From: Eumeta japonica
Taxonomy: Eukaryota; Arthropoda; Insecta; Lepidoptera; Psychidae
Reading direction: 5' to 3'
Assembly: GCA_005406025.1 (NCBI GenBank)
Contig: BGZK01000763.1
Span: forward strand, 186,001-250,000
DNA length: 64,000 nucleotides
Within the stretch, counting starts at the first letter, position 1. Each line of letters starts with the position of its first letter. Both the position numbers and the translations under genes were made by a program. Shown here piece by piece: positions 23,543-35,390 of this stretch. The notes under the pieces are model-generated. The model searched no databases. It was not told where the DNA came from and was given only the letters and a program-made list of their open reading frames with translations.

Positions 23543-24474
23543 TTTTTTTTTTGTTTCCCTCTTGCGACGAGGAGGAGGTAAAAAATGTCTACCGTATACC
23601 CTCGCGCCCGTACGCGAGGGTAGTGTGGGACTGAAACCCACTCAAAAATTCCTCCTGAAAGTGAAGTACTGGGTCAGCTATGCTATTTAGTCGGTCGAGA
23701 CGAGTCGGATGACAAGTCAGACGACTTTGATAGCTTCACCGAGTGCGGCCGGACGGCACATGCGAGTGCCGACGGCGCGTGACATGCGCGACGACGCCTG
23801 GAGGAGTCGTCTCGGCATAGATGTCGCAGGAAACCGTCACGGGTCGGTTCCTTCCTCCTGCCCGGTCGGAGGCGGTTAGGCGGCCGGGTGGAGTAAGGAA
23901 CAGGTCGATGACCTGACTAACGGATAAACCTACTCTAAGTCAGTCATGCGTGTCGTTGACGTCATTAAGCTTTCAACTGCCGCTGTAAGAGCGTCAGGTG
24001 GATCGGTGTTCCGTGACCTACGGATAAGGTGGGATGCGGCTGATTGGTCACCGCCGCGCGAAAGCGCATTGGGATGTTATCCCGCGATGTCGAAGAATCG
24101 CTTCGATGCGTCCTTCATATATTTGGAAATAGTGGGGAGTTCTAAGTCCCTATGGAGAATTGAATTACGAACACACCAATGTGCATCCGTTGCGGCTCTA
24201 CAGAATTTATTCTGTATTACCTGTAGTCTATGTAGTACTTTCGAGCGGCGTGAGCGAAGACGGGAGAGTATGTCATCACCGTCCCAATGCGTTTGTTTAT
24301 GGTACGTTGTTACGTCTAGATAGTTTACTTTTTCTACCGAGCACGGCCCCGAGCCTTGCTTTGTAGAAAAGTGCAGTATTTCTAACGCGCTCGATATGAT
24401 CTCGGAAGTGTAGATTTTTATCGAGCGTGACTCCTAAGTATTTGTAATTCCGTTGCCACGGAATGTTCGCATCC
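23543..24474 (-). mobile_element. Jockey-like LINE, 5'-truncated copy
   Basis: Read on the minus strand, it starts in the reverse transcriptase region at ANIPWQRNYKYLGVTLDK, continues through KNLHFRDHIERVRNTALF and LGAVLGRKSKLSRR, and ends with the element's 3' tail (TTTTTACCTCCTCCTCGTCG) and a short A-rich tract. It is about 930 bp and inactive. It is the same family as 51411-52463 and 58990-61325. The perfect 15-bp duplication at both edges shows a fairly recent insertion. Confidence 0.9.
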
Positions 24475-24489
24475 AGCTAGACCGAACTT
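24475..24489. repeat. Target-site duplication, right copy
   Basis: AGCTAGACCGAACTT, identical to 23528-23542. Confidence 0.9.
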
Positions 24490-25059
24490 CGAAGCCTCAA
24501 TGCGAATTCAAATAGCAAAACTGCGAATTACGAAGATTGCGATTACGAATGGTGACCCCAAGGTTCACTATTCGTAACCGTCCTTACACGTAAATAATCT
24601 TTTTGCTACAATGAGGCCAACAATAGCATCTTCGTTGGCTCTGATCAACGCCAGATAAATAAACAGCGAAAAACTCACGTTGGATGAAATTTTTCAGATA
24701 ACATCAAAGGAAGATATTTTTCCTGATACCTTATGAAAATTCTATTTCACAAAGTGTAATAAAAAAAAAAGTGTGTCAACTCCGACGCACGAATGGAGTT
24801 TACTGCTTTAAGATGATATCTCACATACAGATTAGTATAATGGTAAATGAAAGCATCCATAATATTATTCGAACCATAATACTCAATTCATTTATTTATG
24901 TTAATAGTAAAACAATTGATTCGTCATTTAAGAAAATGTTGGAAATAATTATGTTATACAATAAAATTTTTAGTAAGATTGATTTTCTCTATCATTGACG
25001 TTATATTGCGTAATGTTTATCACAGGAACAATAGCGGTATCATTAAGCTCTGAAACAAT
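24490..25059. other. Intergenic DNA, no gene recognised
   Basis: The first about 200 bases are less AT-rich, with repeated GCGAATT and GATTACGAA pieces, and then AT-rich DNA. The 75-codon frame at 24771 is not protein-like. Confidence 0.35.
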
Positions 25060-25430
25060 TGGTTTATGGTAACAAAATATGATACATAAATGCGTCGGAA
25101 GATACATGTGATAAATCGTGAAAAACATCGCATCATTAGTTGTACCATATCTAGTTGTCCTAGTGTTCTGTCAGAAATTAAATCTAAGTTCAGTCATCAT
25201 TTCAGAAATTGTAACAAACGGAAACCATCTTCTTTATTAAAATCAATATTAAAATCTCCACCAAGTATAAGTGGAAGTTCATGGTGACGTTTCTTCAATA
25301 GTTTTGAACCCCCTTCTGTATACACTAACAATGATTCGTGGAGAAAATCTATTAAATTTGTCACATTCTGATTGATTGAAATGTAAACAGTAACCATGAC
25401 GATAGCGTAAAGTCATTTATCTAACACTTG
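25060..25430 (-). pseudogene. Endonuclease-domain fragment, GDFNIDF-type
   Basis: The minus-strand frame at 25397-25197 reads VTVYISINQNVTNLIDFLHE and then LPLILGGDFNIDFNKEDG; the metal- and substrate-binding GDFN block of the endonuclease/exonuclease/phosphatase fold is complete. After a frame break the sequence goes on as TTRYGTTNDAMFFT, the next landmark. It is similar in kind to 6862-7090. It is broken and has no helicase or reverse transcriptase attached. In insects this frame is seen in Helitron-type and other mobile elements; I cannot tell which here. Confidence 0.6.
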
Positions 25431-25699
25431 ATTTTACTCCCATAAAATTCCATACCCGGGCCTAAATATGAAATCGATTCTTAAGGAGTAAACTCCAAAA
25501 ACAATTATTTACAAATAATACCTATAATATAGATCTCATATTGATTTTTATATTTGTAATTTATTAATGTTATTGAAAATTCATAAGCTTTCATATATAA
25601 TAAACTATATATCCTTTGCGTCTTTTATTTATGAGTGACCAAAAGGTTAATTCATGTCACCAACGACACTTCGAAGAGATAGGATTGATAGTGGACATC

Positions 25700-28600
25700 G
25701 GATATCCACGTATGTAATTTTTTCTGATACTATTATTTCTAGAGTTCATTGTTATGTTTATATCCTGTAATATATCTATGTTCGTATTATTGTTTTTCTT
25801 CCAATTTTCTCCGTGTTGTACTGGGTTCGTTCGTTAATTGCATTTTTATAACCTGTTACCGTTTACTGTCTGTGAAGGAGAGTACGAGTCCAAGATCGAC
25901 TACCCGCTCATACGGGCCAACCTCCTACAAATATGCTACCTCCTCTAACATTTTCTCATTCACCAGCTTCGTTTGTCACTGTTTCCGATACTGCGACCAT
26001 GTTCTGCTCTTAGGACGAAATAAAAAAAAACGAACTTTAAATATATAAGACCATGCTTACTGTAAGATTCCGAAGCTGTTACTACAAAAAGTGCACTGCA
26101 GATAAAAAAAAAAAACTACGTTGTTATGACTTTTTCCAAAATGCCGTATAGGTGTAAGCACTTTAGTCACCTATAACTAGAGAAACAAGTAGGTATGTCA
26201 ACTATTACTCTTAACTACTTTAAACTGGTAAACAGCATAGAGCGTATATTCATATAATCTCTACGTTCTTTGTTGAGAAGCACAGTTTTTCGGCAATAAT
26301 TCAAAAATTGTATATCCGATTATATTGAAAATAATTTTCGTTGAAAGTATGTGTTAAGCATTATCCTCGTAATTTATTTCATATTTTTTGATCTTACAGT
26401 TTAGAAAATAAAGGGGGGGGGGGGGGGAAATTTCTAAACCCTAGTGGTTTAAAAAAACTGTCAAAATATCTGTGGCACGTCGATGTTAACTGAAAAAAAA
26501 TTTTAGCCTGTGTTACATGTACAGTGTGCCCCCCTAGGAACATTTGTTTTTGTTATTAATCTACGAAATCAAGTAGCGAAGTGCGTATACAAGACATTTA
26601 TACTCCGAATTCCATCAATATACATCTCGTAATTTTTGATTAAAGTGTCTCTGCCACACGGACGGACGGACATGATGAAACTATAAGGGTTTTGTTTTGG
26701 GCATTTTGGGTCGGAACCCTAAAAAGGCTATCGAAAAAACGTGATCATAAAGATAGACATCGGACAAACTCCAAACTAAATATAATACGACAGTTCTCAA
26801 CCATCTTCTGTGAACGATGTTTCATCTTTCTCCCATCTCTCCTACGTAGGCCCTTCTCAATCTTTATCCACAACTCCTTCCCTCACCACTATAGCCCTCC
26901 AACTAACAGCATAGGTCGTCTGAAGTATAATAATAATGACAGAGGTCAATTTATCGATCACTGCCAGAGGATCGAAGCTTTTCCTTATGCTAACAGTGCT
27001 TCACCCGGTGTCTTTTGGGAAAATTCTGCAATCTCCCAATATCAAAGACATTATCAAGGCAGCGTGAAGAGGATCGGAAGGAATTACATTGTCCTCTCTT
27101 TCCAGAATCTCACAGCTGTTAACGTATTTCTTTGCAACTCTCTCCTTGCACTCAATGGCTTAAGAGCTTTCATCCCATCATTCAATGTAACTAATCTTGA
27201 CCTAGTACGAGGTGTCCCTTCTAACTGGTCTCCAGAAGAAATTTTCCGGTGTATTGTCGCTCCGAACAGATTTCGAAGGTACGACGTCTTAACTACAAGA
27301 TGATGGTGGATGGCTCCACTGTTTGGAAACCGTCCCAAACCGTTGTGCTTATATTTGATGGCAGATATTGCCAGAGAGGGCGTTCCTTTGTTATAATGCT
27401 CTGGCGGTCGAAGTGTACACTTACGCGTCGATCCAGTGTTACAAATGCTGCCGATATGAGCACACTAAGGCTTAATATAGATCTCAGAATAGATGTTTTA
27501 AGTATGGTAATTTAATGCGCATATAGACGAGTCCTGGATCATGGAGGAGAACAAAGTATCCTGTCTTCACTGTTCGGGGCAACATATCGCAACTAGCAAA
27601 TCCTGCACAGAACTGGATAGCCAGAAAAGTGTATACGACTGAAGAATCAATTTTCTATTATGAGGCTTCAAAAAAAATCTCCCTATTGGTAAATCACATG
27701 CTCAGAAGTCTCTGCTTCGTAATACTTCATCCTCTAATAGAAAAATCATATTCTTGAAGCCTCGTCAGTCATCCCCTAGACCTAACAAAGGATATGATAA
27801 AGTTTCCCACTAGGAGATTATCTTTAGTGGATTTTCTCCTAGTCCCAATGGCTGCACTCTTTCAAACTCAGGCCCTGTTGAAAGTAACTCTCAACAACTA
27901 ATTATTAACCTTTCGTGTTCTTTATTGAAACTTATCTCTGCCCCAAAGCCCCTACCGTCCAACGATGTCAGTTTGTTACTCTCTAATTTATCTACCACAA
28001 ATAGCTCCCTCAGTAGCACATTTTCAATGGACCAGCCAGTAAGGAGGGATAAATCCGACCTTATCCTCCACAAATATAAAAATACTTCCGCACCGTTGCT
28101 GACGTGTCTGAGACATGGTTGAGATTTGGCAGTCACTTTAGAGTATCTAGGTTCGTTTGCCATAGAGACGACAGATCTAATGGACACAGTAGTGTCGCTG
28201 TGCTCATCAGAAATTATACCCCCTTTTCTCCGATTAGTATCTCTGACCACGGCGATGGTCTCCAGGCAGTGACTGTGGACACTTCCTTCATGTTCCTATA
28301 CATTGCCTCACCTTTCCTAATATTAAGTGTTAGAAGCTATTCTTTCCACCCTTGTAAGATTTATGTTGTGCTCGGCGACTTCAACTGTCATCATACCCTT
28401 TGGGATTGTGGTGGTGTCGATTCCGCTGGCGGGACTTTGTTTGGCATAATGGACAAATTCGATCTTTGCATCCTGAACAATGGTGCCTCAAAGCGTCACA
28501 CGAGGCTGCATTCGATGTATCTCTCTGGTCTCCGGACTTAACCTCGCTCCTGCACCAGAAAATTCTACAGGATTCTTATGGGAGCAATCATTTCTTGATC

Positions 28601-28905
28601 ATTATTAAATTTCCCTTTTTTACCTAAAAAATATTCCCCCTATTAAAATACAAATTGAAGGATGCTGATTTGAGTGGTTACAAGGATCGGTTCGACCATA
28701 GGTTTGCTAACTGCCTAAGCTCTCTGTTTCAGACCCCTTCCTGTGTTGACGCTTTGTCCCAAACCATGTTATCGGTGGCCGATGACGTTTCTACTAAAGA
28801 AACAGTATTATGCATTCCGTTCATGCTGTGGTGGGATCTAGAATGTACACGAGCTGTCAAGGAGAAAAGACAAGCTGAAATTCTAAATAAACCTACTTAG
28901 TACTT
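25700..28905 (+). mobile_element. Jockey-type LINE, ORF1 and endonuclease, 3' half missing
   Basis: The 5' end is probably near 25870-26040 (SPRSTTRSYGPTS). After the repeat at 26048-26725 the element resumes. ORF1 (26726-27680, broken) reads FIPSFNVTNLDLVRGVPSNW and KPSQTVVLIFDG, then zinc-knuckle remains CYKCCRYEH and CLHCSGQHIATSKSC. ORF2 begins at about 28100 with SETWLRFGSHFRVSRFVCHR, followed by VVLGDFNCHHTLWDCGG and YGSNHFLIIIKFP. These are the apurinic-endonuclease motifs. The frame reaches WWDLECTRAVKEKRQAE and stops at 28905. No reverse transcriptase follows. Many stops and frameshifts show it is dead. Loss of the 3' end is unusual, because LINEs normally lose the 5' end. Confidence 0.8.
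26048..26725 (+). mobile_element. Lepidopteran GGCCAAGAGCATG repeat, copy 2, nested
   Basis: Begins AGACCATGCTTACTGTAAG and ATTCCGAAGC and ends ATAAGGGTTTTGTTTTGGGC, TCGGAACCCTAAAAA. It matches copy 1 (17835-18460) through CACTTTAGTC, AAGTAGGTATGTC, GTGTGCCCCCCTAGGAAC and ACGGACGGACATGATGAAAC. It interrupts the ORF1 region of the LINE around it. A run of 14 G lies at 26414-26427. Confidence 0.65.
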
Positions 28906-29559
28906 TTTAATTCTAATTTTAATGTAGTTGATTAATATGAGTGCCACATAAAATGACCCAAGTTTAGAAGGAATTATTTCGTTTTTAAGATGAAAGATAT
29001 TTTTATGTTTTTAGTACCTAATTGTATTGGGTAAAAAGCAGTTTTGTTTTATAATTTTTATGTTTTTCATAAACAATATTTAAACGAAAAAAGCTGTAAG
29101 TTCAAATTAACCCCTTATTTCAAAAACTACAAATAACAAGGTTCAATGATAATTAAAAATAAGATGTGATATATTAATGATTAGTTCAAATATAAGAGAC
29201 TAAATAAAGGCTGACCAACTATGATTGATGATTTATTTTTCTTCCCACGAAAACATGACCTTATATGGATGTTTCAGTTTTCGTTTTGGCCATAAAAAGT
29301 AGTTTCGATCGGACTTAGCATCCAAAAGAAAAAAATAGAAACATCATCTTGATTGTTAAAGATATGAAAGCTCTCTCTCCACTTTTTCACTTTTTTTCTT
29401 GCAGGAGCACGTAATCCCATTTAATTAATAGGTCTAGATGAGTGTGGATTAAGTTTAGATTACTATGGTAGAGCCATACTCTGACCAACTTTGCTGCAGC
29501 ACAAAAATGAGCTGGCTCACCCAGTGAAATACCACATTCTCACCGAATCCTCCATCAGA
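28906..29559. other. AT-rich spacer, no gene recognised
   Basis: Sequence composition falls back to AT-rich directly at the 3' break of the LINE. No feature recognised. Confidence 0.4.
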
Positions 29560-29670
29560 TATCCTATTCCTACTCAAGAAACCGTCAAAGAACTGATGAC
29601 TCTTCTGGAGTTGCGAGTGTTTTTGAGCGGTGATGTGCACCTACTCTCTGGCGGATCGTAGGCTAATTTC
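29560..29670 (+). mobile_element. RTE-type tail fragment
   Basis: CTGATGACTCTTCTGGAGTT, GCGAGTGTTTTTGAGCGGTG and then CACCTACTCTCTGGCGGATC follow the order of the lepidopteran RTE/SINE tail (GCACTC, TGGCATTGCGAGTGTCCATG, GGCGGT, CATCAGGTG). Highly diverged. Confidence 0.4.
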
Positions 29671-30109
29671 ATCCTCGCATATACTATAAAAACAAAATAA
29701 TACATTCTTAACAGTACACAAACAATGTTTTGTAATCAATTAAAAAAAATCGTTTTAAAGCTCTTAAATGGGTTTCAGCAGAAATAGGAATCAACTCCAT
29801 GACTATGCGGGCGTAGCCGTAATTCATTGCTAATAAATTATACGATTTTTTTGGTTTGTATTTTCTTTCCTATTAGGGAACATTACCCATATTGCATGAC
29901 CCACATTTTACAATTTTTTACCCCCACTACCCCCTAGGACATCAACCATAGTATATGCCATGACCCCTCCTTCCCTCTAGCTTTCACATAGTAATTCATA
30001 ATTATGATTTTAAATCATTTTTTTGCACACCATTTCTGAATAAGTACAAAAATTATTAGTTTTAACTAACTGGTGTCCCGGCATATTGGCGTTGTCAGCT
30101 GCGAGTTTA
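29671..30109. other. Spacer with C-rich repeat patch
   Basis: 29880-29985 contains CATGACCC-ACATTTTAC and ACCCCCACTACCCCCTAGG patches, reminiscent of the insect repeat at 8880-9125 but too diverged to be certain. No gene. Confidence 0.3.
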
Positions 30110-30955
30110 AAAAGCGCTGAATGCTGCGCGCGATAATTTGAATATGTATTACTTCAACTCTCATGATTTAGATGTAAATTTATACTTCGATAAAGTTATG
30201 CTTTTCAAGTTTGTCTACATAGGTGCTTTTCGTTAAAAAGGCGATTTAAAAAAGGCCATGCTTATCAGATTCAAGGAAGGGTTGTCAAATTTGGTGTGGG
30301 ATACAGTAACACGTGATGAAACATGGATTTATTGCTACGACCCCAAAAGAAAGTAGCAATCGACCGTATGGGTCTATCGAGATGAGCCAAAACCAAACAA
30401 AGTGGCTCGTGAGCAAAGTGCATCTAAGCGGAAGATTGCTTCTTTTTTTAATAAAATTAGGCATGTGGCTACTGTTGCTTTGGAGAATTGTTGTACCGTG
30501 AATAGTAATTGATACACAACCATTTGTTTCTTGGAAGTTATTGACACTCGATAAAAGTAACCATAAACGATGTATTATCTTGCACCATCACAATGCCAGT
30601 TCTCACACGGCTAAACAAACAAATTATTGAAAGAGAAACACATAGAACTTATGAGCAATTCTGCATACAATTCCGATCTGGCACCTTGTGACTATTTAAT
30701 GTTCACAAAAATTAAGAACCAATTAATTATGCAGTCAACGATTTCAACACCAGAAAAGGCTGTTGTAGAGTATACAAAACATTTTTCCAAAGTCACCAGG
30801 AAGGAGTGGCATAAATGTTGTCAAAATTAGTATATTCATATGAAAAAGTGCATTTATGCTAACACAGAATATTTTGAGGAACAATAAATTCATTTTTCAC
30901 CCTTTATAGTAATTTTTTCTCATTAATTCCAGAAATTTTCAGTGCTCCCTACGTA
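30110..30955 (+). pseudogene. Decayed mariner transposase copy with 3' end
   Basis: Blocks in order: WDTVTRDETWIYCYDPKRK (30293-30350, the first catalytic Asp block), WVYRDEPKPNKVAREQSASK, ATVALENCCTVNS, HIELMSNSAYNSDLAPCDYL (30640-30700), and TPEKAVVEYTKHFSKVTRKE, WHKCCQN. Stops and frameshifts interrupt it. The tail ends with TTTTTTCTCATTAATTCCAG and AAATTTTCAGTGCTCCCT, which recurs at 40674-40712 and is probably the 3' terminal repeat. A different mariner lineage from 15850-16790. Confidence 0.8.
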
Positions 30956-31185
30956 TTACATAGAGCATTTTAAATAAAAACATCATCATCCCATTTCCTT
31001 TACATCAATATCCTCTGCACCAAATATCCTATTCCTATTTCAAAGCAAAGGCGAATCCAGTCTTGAGGTTCATATACTTCATATAGTCAAAGTTCACTCA
31101 GGATAGGCTTTTACAATAATGAAACAAGGGCCCAGCACAGGGGGCGGTTCATGACCACAATGATCCCTGTAACCGCCCCTACCCA

Positions 31186-31280
31186 TTAGGCCGGTAATGT
31201 ACTTGTTACTACTCTGGGGTTGCAAGTATTCATGTGCGGCGATAACCACCACTCTGATGGCTTGCAAGCTCATTTGTCTC
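31186..31280 (+). mobile_element. RTE-type tail fragment
   Basis: GGCCGGTAATGTACTTGTTA, TCTGGGGTTGCAAGTATTCA, TGTGCGGCGATAACCACCAC and GGCTTGCAAGCTCATTTGTC follow the standard lepidopteran RTE/SINE tail in order. Similar to 29560-29670 and 2270-2360. Confidence 0.55.
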
Positions 31281-31377
31281 TTGAAAATGCTAAAAAAAAA
31301 ATTGAAATTTACATTCTCAGTAATTAGTTGTTTAATATTGAATTAAGGATAAGAACCAATCCAATAATGCCAATTGG

Positions 31378-31527
31378 CATTTCGAAGGTGGACTAAAAAT
31401 TAATATCAGTGAGACCAAAATATTCACAAACACTGGGAAAAGTAATATCAAAATCGGAAATGATTATCTAAAATTTGTAGAAGAATACAAATACTTGTTT
31501 CAAATCATCGCAATAAGAGATATTTAA
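31378..31527 (+). pseudogene. RTE-like reverse transcriptase fragment
   Basis: A 50-codon frame reads HFEGGLKINISETKIFTNTG, then IKIGNDYLKFVEEYKYLFQI. This is the GLKIN-x-x-KTK and YKYLGQxI region that follows the YADD catalytic block in RTE-clade reverse transcriptases (YLG has become YLF here). Only this piece remains. Confidence 0.65.
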
Positions 31528-33863
31528 TATACACCACGCTATGTTAAATTATTAGTTAGGAATATAGGGCTTCATATTACTATTTTTAATAACACCAAAA
31601 CTAGATAAATGGGACAATTCTTTTAAATATGAGAGATCAGATACATATTAAACTGCTTTGAAATCTTTTAATAACTGGAAATTTGATATTAAGTGATTTA
31701 TTAAACAATACTCTATGGTTCAAGAACTTTAAATTTGACTAGTTTTCTTATCCCTGTTCTGAATTAGTACTAACCTATTATTGTTGCAATATAACATCTG
31801 CCTTCTTGAAAGCTACTTAATGTTATATTCTAAACATAAAATAGAATGTACACCAGGTACAACAGTAATCACAAGATCAATAAGAATTTATTCTTGTCAG
31901 CATCATTTAAACTGACACTCATTGTGACTAAAAGCAGTATAAAGGAAACAATGTTAGTTCTTTGTGCCATGCAGTCATGTAATGACAGAAAAAAACAATC
32001 GACAAAATCCAAGTTTAATTTCTATTATGTCTCATGGCGTCAAAATCATGATAAATATGCATTCAATTACAGAACTATAGTACACCATTAAACGAATTCA
32101 AGAAATTCTTCTAATGAGCTATAGAAAAACCATTTGATAAATTGTGTAATCTCAACTATGAGGAACCAACTTAAATGAGGGCACCAATACCGAAGGGGCT
32201 ATGCCCATGGTATCATTATATTTATACTCAATGTAGCAGAGCTATTATCTATCTTTCACCTTTAAAATATAATTTTGTGGAATATAGCTCACCACACATT
32301 TTCATTTTATCCATATCAACCCTCACAGCTTTACTTTAATGTGAATTAAATGTTATAGCATAAGTGATTATAAAGGGATATTGCTAACATGTTAATCTGC
32401 AGAAGCCATTAGTGCTACTAGATAAAGAAAAAAATTAACTATGGTATAAGAATCAAGATTTTCACAATGGAAGTTTATATAGAAGTAACTTGATACAATA
32501 TTGACAGTAAATTAATATTTTAATTCTGAAATAAAAAATAGTTCACAGATTATACATTCAAGAAATATTTGTTACTACTAGTAACTATTGAATGAGTAAT
32601 AAAATATGCATAGTACATAGAACATAAAATTTATCCCTAAGTATGGACTTAAAAAATAAATAAATAGAACATTACTAAGCAACGGCTGAAGCATTTCATG
32701 ACAGTGGGGTACTTACCTATATTTGAATTTATACAGGATAGCCATTGACAGCATAATGACTGATGTTAGTAGAGTTACTTAAGTTTTTTAATGTATTTAT
32801 GGCTTGAAAGTTACAAAGATAAACTGAGTAACTAATTTAATTCTCATAAGAAGCATCAATCTGAGCTATAAGGAGCATCCAATCATTGCTTAGAAATACT
32901 CCCTGTGCCTATTTTCTATGTGCATGTCCTTAACTTCACTTTTTCGAACATTTGACATATCAGCCTTTTCATAAATTTTCAAGAACATTCTTTAATAATT
33001 TTACAAAATATAACTGATATTAAAAAGAAAGTTTATGTTATCGTTAAATTACAAAAACTATAATTTTAATAAAAAAAAAAATTGTATCTAAGTAAGTATA
33101 ATATGAAAATTGCCACAGCTCTAAATTTCTTTTAGTATAAAATTTATAGTTTAATTTTTAAAACCAATCAAGCGATTTTATCAAATACATCTGTAATTCC
33201 ACATGTCTAGTACTCTTTTTTTCATTATTTTTTTAATTATAATGAGAAAAATAAATGAGGAAATTATTTATTTCAGCCTTCGACATCACAATGTTTGCAT
33301 GGAAATATAAAATCTTAATTGTATTATTTTTTTAATTTATATTGCATATGCTGCTGATATCATATATTACATAATACAATCCTGCGCTTGATGGTAACAA
33401 TTTACATATATTGGTATTGAGATTATTCATAGATGCAAAATTAAATAAAAAACTAATTTTGCAACAATTTCAACTACATCACAGGAGAGAGTGACAAATG
33501 TTATGTTATAATATATAATCAAGCATAAAAGTAATTACTGAATCATTTTAATGTGTATGTGCTTATAAACACATTTACTTTCATTGACTTTTGTTAAGTA
33601 AATAAATATCATGTAGTAATTTGTATGTGCATGCCATATAAGAACTTTCTGAAGTATTTCAAAATATAATACATAAAATAAATAATTAAAATTAACTTTA
33701 TATGACAAAAATTATTAGTTGATATGTAAATATTTACATCATTGTATAAGCCTACAGGAAACAAAATAACATCGGGACCGGGACTATTGAACTCTTTTTT
33801 TTGCTTCTATTGAGCTTTTCAATTTTAAATAAAAATATCTTTACATTGTTTAATTTATACATA
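31528..33863. other. AT-rich spacer, including SSU72 3' UTR
   Basis: No gene or element recognised. The right end should hold the SSU72 3' untranslated region on the minus strand. An A8 tract on the coding strand lies at about 33796-33803, 60 bases past its stop. Confidence 0.4.
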
Positions 33864-34442
33864 TTAGTAAAACATTACACAATTTAATATAGACCTGTGA
33901 CATTTAGCTTCAAATTCGTGTAACAATTCATCAATATCATTATCCAAATCATCACTTTGAGCCATTTTTGTAACCATATCACTTATTAGAAAAGCACCAA
34001 TAGTCGCTTCTTCATGATTATCTTGAATGTCAATATTAATAACATGAACAGGTTGATTGTAAACTGATCTCCTAGAATTAAACCAGTCCACAACTTGATC
34101 ATAAACTCTTTCTTCACAAGTTATAATAACATCAAATCGTTCAGTGGATACTTGGAACTTTTCTGGATAGGGTTTTATTCTTCTATTTCTATCCAGCATG
34201 TGTAATAACCCATTTTGTGTATAGTAAGTTTTATCTTTTTCTAACAAATCATTGTATATTTCGTCATAGGGTACTCCAAATTCATAACAGTTCGGGCGAT
34301 CAGCAGAGACCCCAGGCAACTTAACCTTTTCGCCTGTTCCAAAAGATTTCACTTTAAATCCTTTTTTTACAAGGAAAGCATGTGCCTCCATACTACGATT
34401 CATATTAGAAGAACATACAACTGCAACATATAAATCACCCAT
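33864..34442 (-). CDS. Ssu72: SSU72-type RNA polymerase II CTD phosphatase
   Basis: SSU72 removes phosphate from Ser5 and Ser7 of the RNA polymerase II C-terminal domain in the nucleus and works with the cleavage/polyadenylation machinery. This 192-residue frame (human protein 194) is intact in a single exon. The cysteine-phosphatase loop CSSNMNRS is at residues 10-17 (nucleophile Cys10, Arg16), and the acid Asp141 lies in VINIDIQDNHEEAT. Other hallmarks are KSFGTG (32-37), YTQNGLLHMLDRNRRIKP (74-91), TCEERVYDQVV (108-118) and the FY terminus. The usual loop is CSSNQNRS, so Met14 replaces Gln. The ATG fits the family start, two residues shorter than in human. All other long genes here have introns, so a retrocopy or paralogue is possible, but nothing in the frame is broken. 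Confidence 0.95.
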   Translation of the reverse strand: MGDLYVAVVCSSNMNRSMEAHAFLVKKGFKVKSFGTGEKVKLPGVSADRPNCYEFGVPYDEIYNDLLEKDKTYYTQNGLLHMLDRNRRIKPYPEKFQVSTERFDVIITCEERVYDQVVDWFNSRRSVYNQPVHVINIDIQDNHEEATIGAFLISDMVTKMAQSDDLDNDIDELLHEFEAKCHRSILNCVMFY

Positions 34443-34999
34443 TCTGTTGTTTTGGGTGCTAAGTACACAATGAGAGTATGGCCGTGTATTTATATCATCA
34501 TTTATAAAAAGGCCTAAAAACCTTTAGAAATCACAAAATTATCTTCAGATTGCTCATGTGTATCACACACGCAATTCTCTTCTATATGTACAAGTTCCAA
34601 AGCATTTAAATTAAAGTGTTTTTTAAAATTAAGCATACGCAAACAATCAAATCATACTAATTGCCATTTATTATAGTGAAACACTGCAAGACAATAATCG
34701 TAAGATCTTATTTCCTAAAATAGTTTTGATGAGGTTCCCCTACGAACACATCACTTACAAGCTGACACAGACTATACTACATGTTTAAGGTACAAGCTGA
34801 TATAGAGAAGTAAACCACAGACAGAGTAAGCAACACGAAAACATACTTATTAACTAGACAGAAAACAATCGATATATTCAAACTTCTCTATGATACTTCG
34901 TATAGCCGAGAAGGCTGTGACATGGCCCATGATGGATAATAAAATATCACTACCATTGTGATGATCTATTGACGAGGGATTCTATTTATGTGTTTGGAA
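34443..34999. other. SSU72 upstream region
   Basis: Contains the presumed SSU72 promoter on the minus strand; no clear TATA or initiator identified. No other feature. Confidence 0.35.
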
Positions 35000-35390
35000 T
35001 ATCAAAAAGAAACAAACATCTATCATTATGGCTTTATTCCTTTTCAAAATATTCGCATTGACAACGGATGCACTTTTGCAAATGCTGAAATCAATTTTTA
35101 TTACACATTTTCTATTCTGATTGAGATATCTCCAAAACGTGAGTTTTGAACGCATCAACGGCCTCTTCGCGGCTCGAAAAACGTCGACCACGTAGTTTAT
35201 TCTTTACACTTGGAAATAAATAGATATCACTGGGTTTCCAAATCGGGGCGGTACGGCGGATTAATTGTCAATTCGATATTTTGGCTCTCCAAAAACCAAA
35301 TTGTTTTGGCCGACGTGTGACAGCTGGCGTTGTTATGATGAAGAATGATTCTGTATTGTCAGTTATTCTCTTTTACTAACGTGATAACGT
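35000..35390 (-). pseudogene. Mariner transposase C-terminal fragment
   Basis: On the minus strand the blocks RIILHHNNASCHTSAKTIWF (catalytic HHDNA block, with Asp changed to Asn), IELTINPPYRPDL, the frame-shifted ISKCKE, EEAVDAFKTHVLEISQ and CIRCQCEYFEKE appear in mariner order. The frame is broken several times, and the N-terminal half is missing. Confidence 0.75.

Noticed and set aside
26692..27303. 203-codon frame as one complete protein
   Set aside because: Its first residues come from the end of the nested repeat; only the later part is LINE ORF1.
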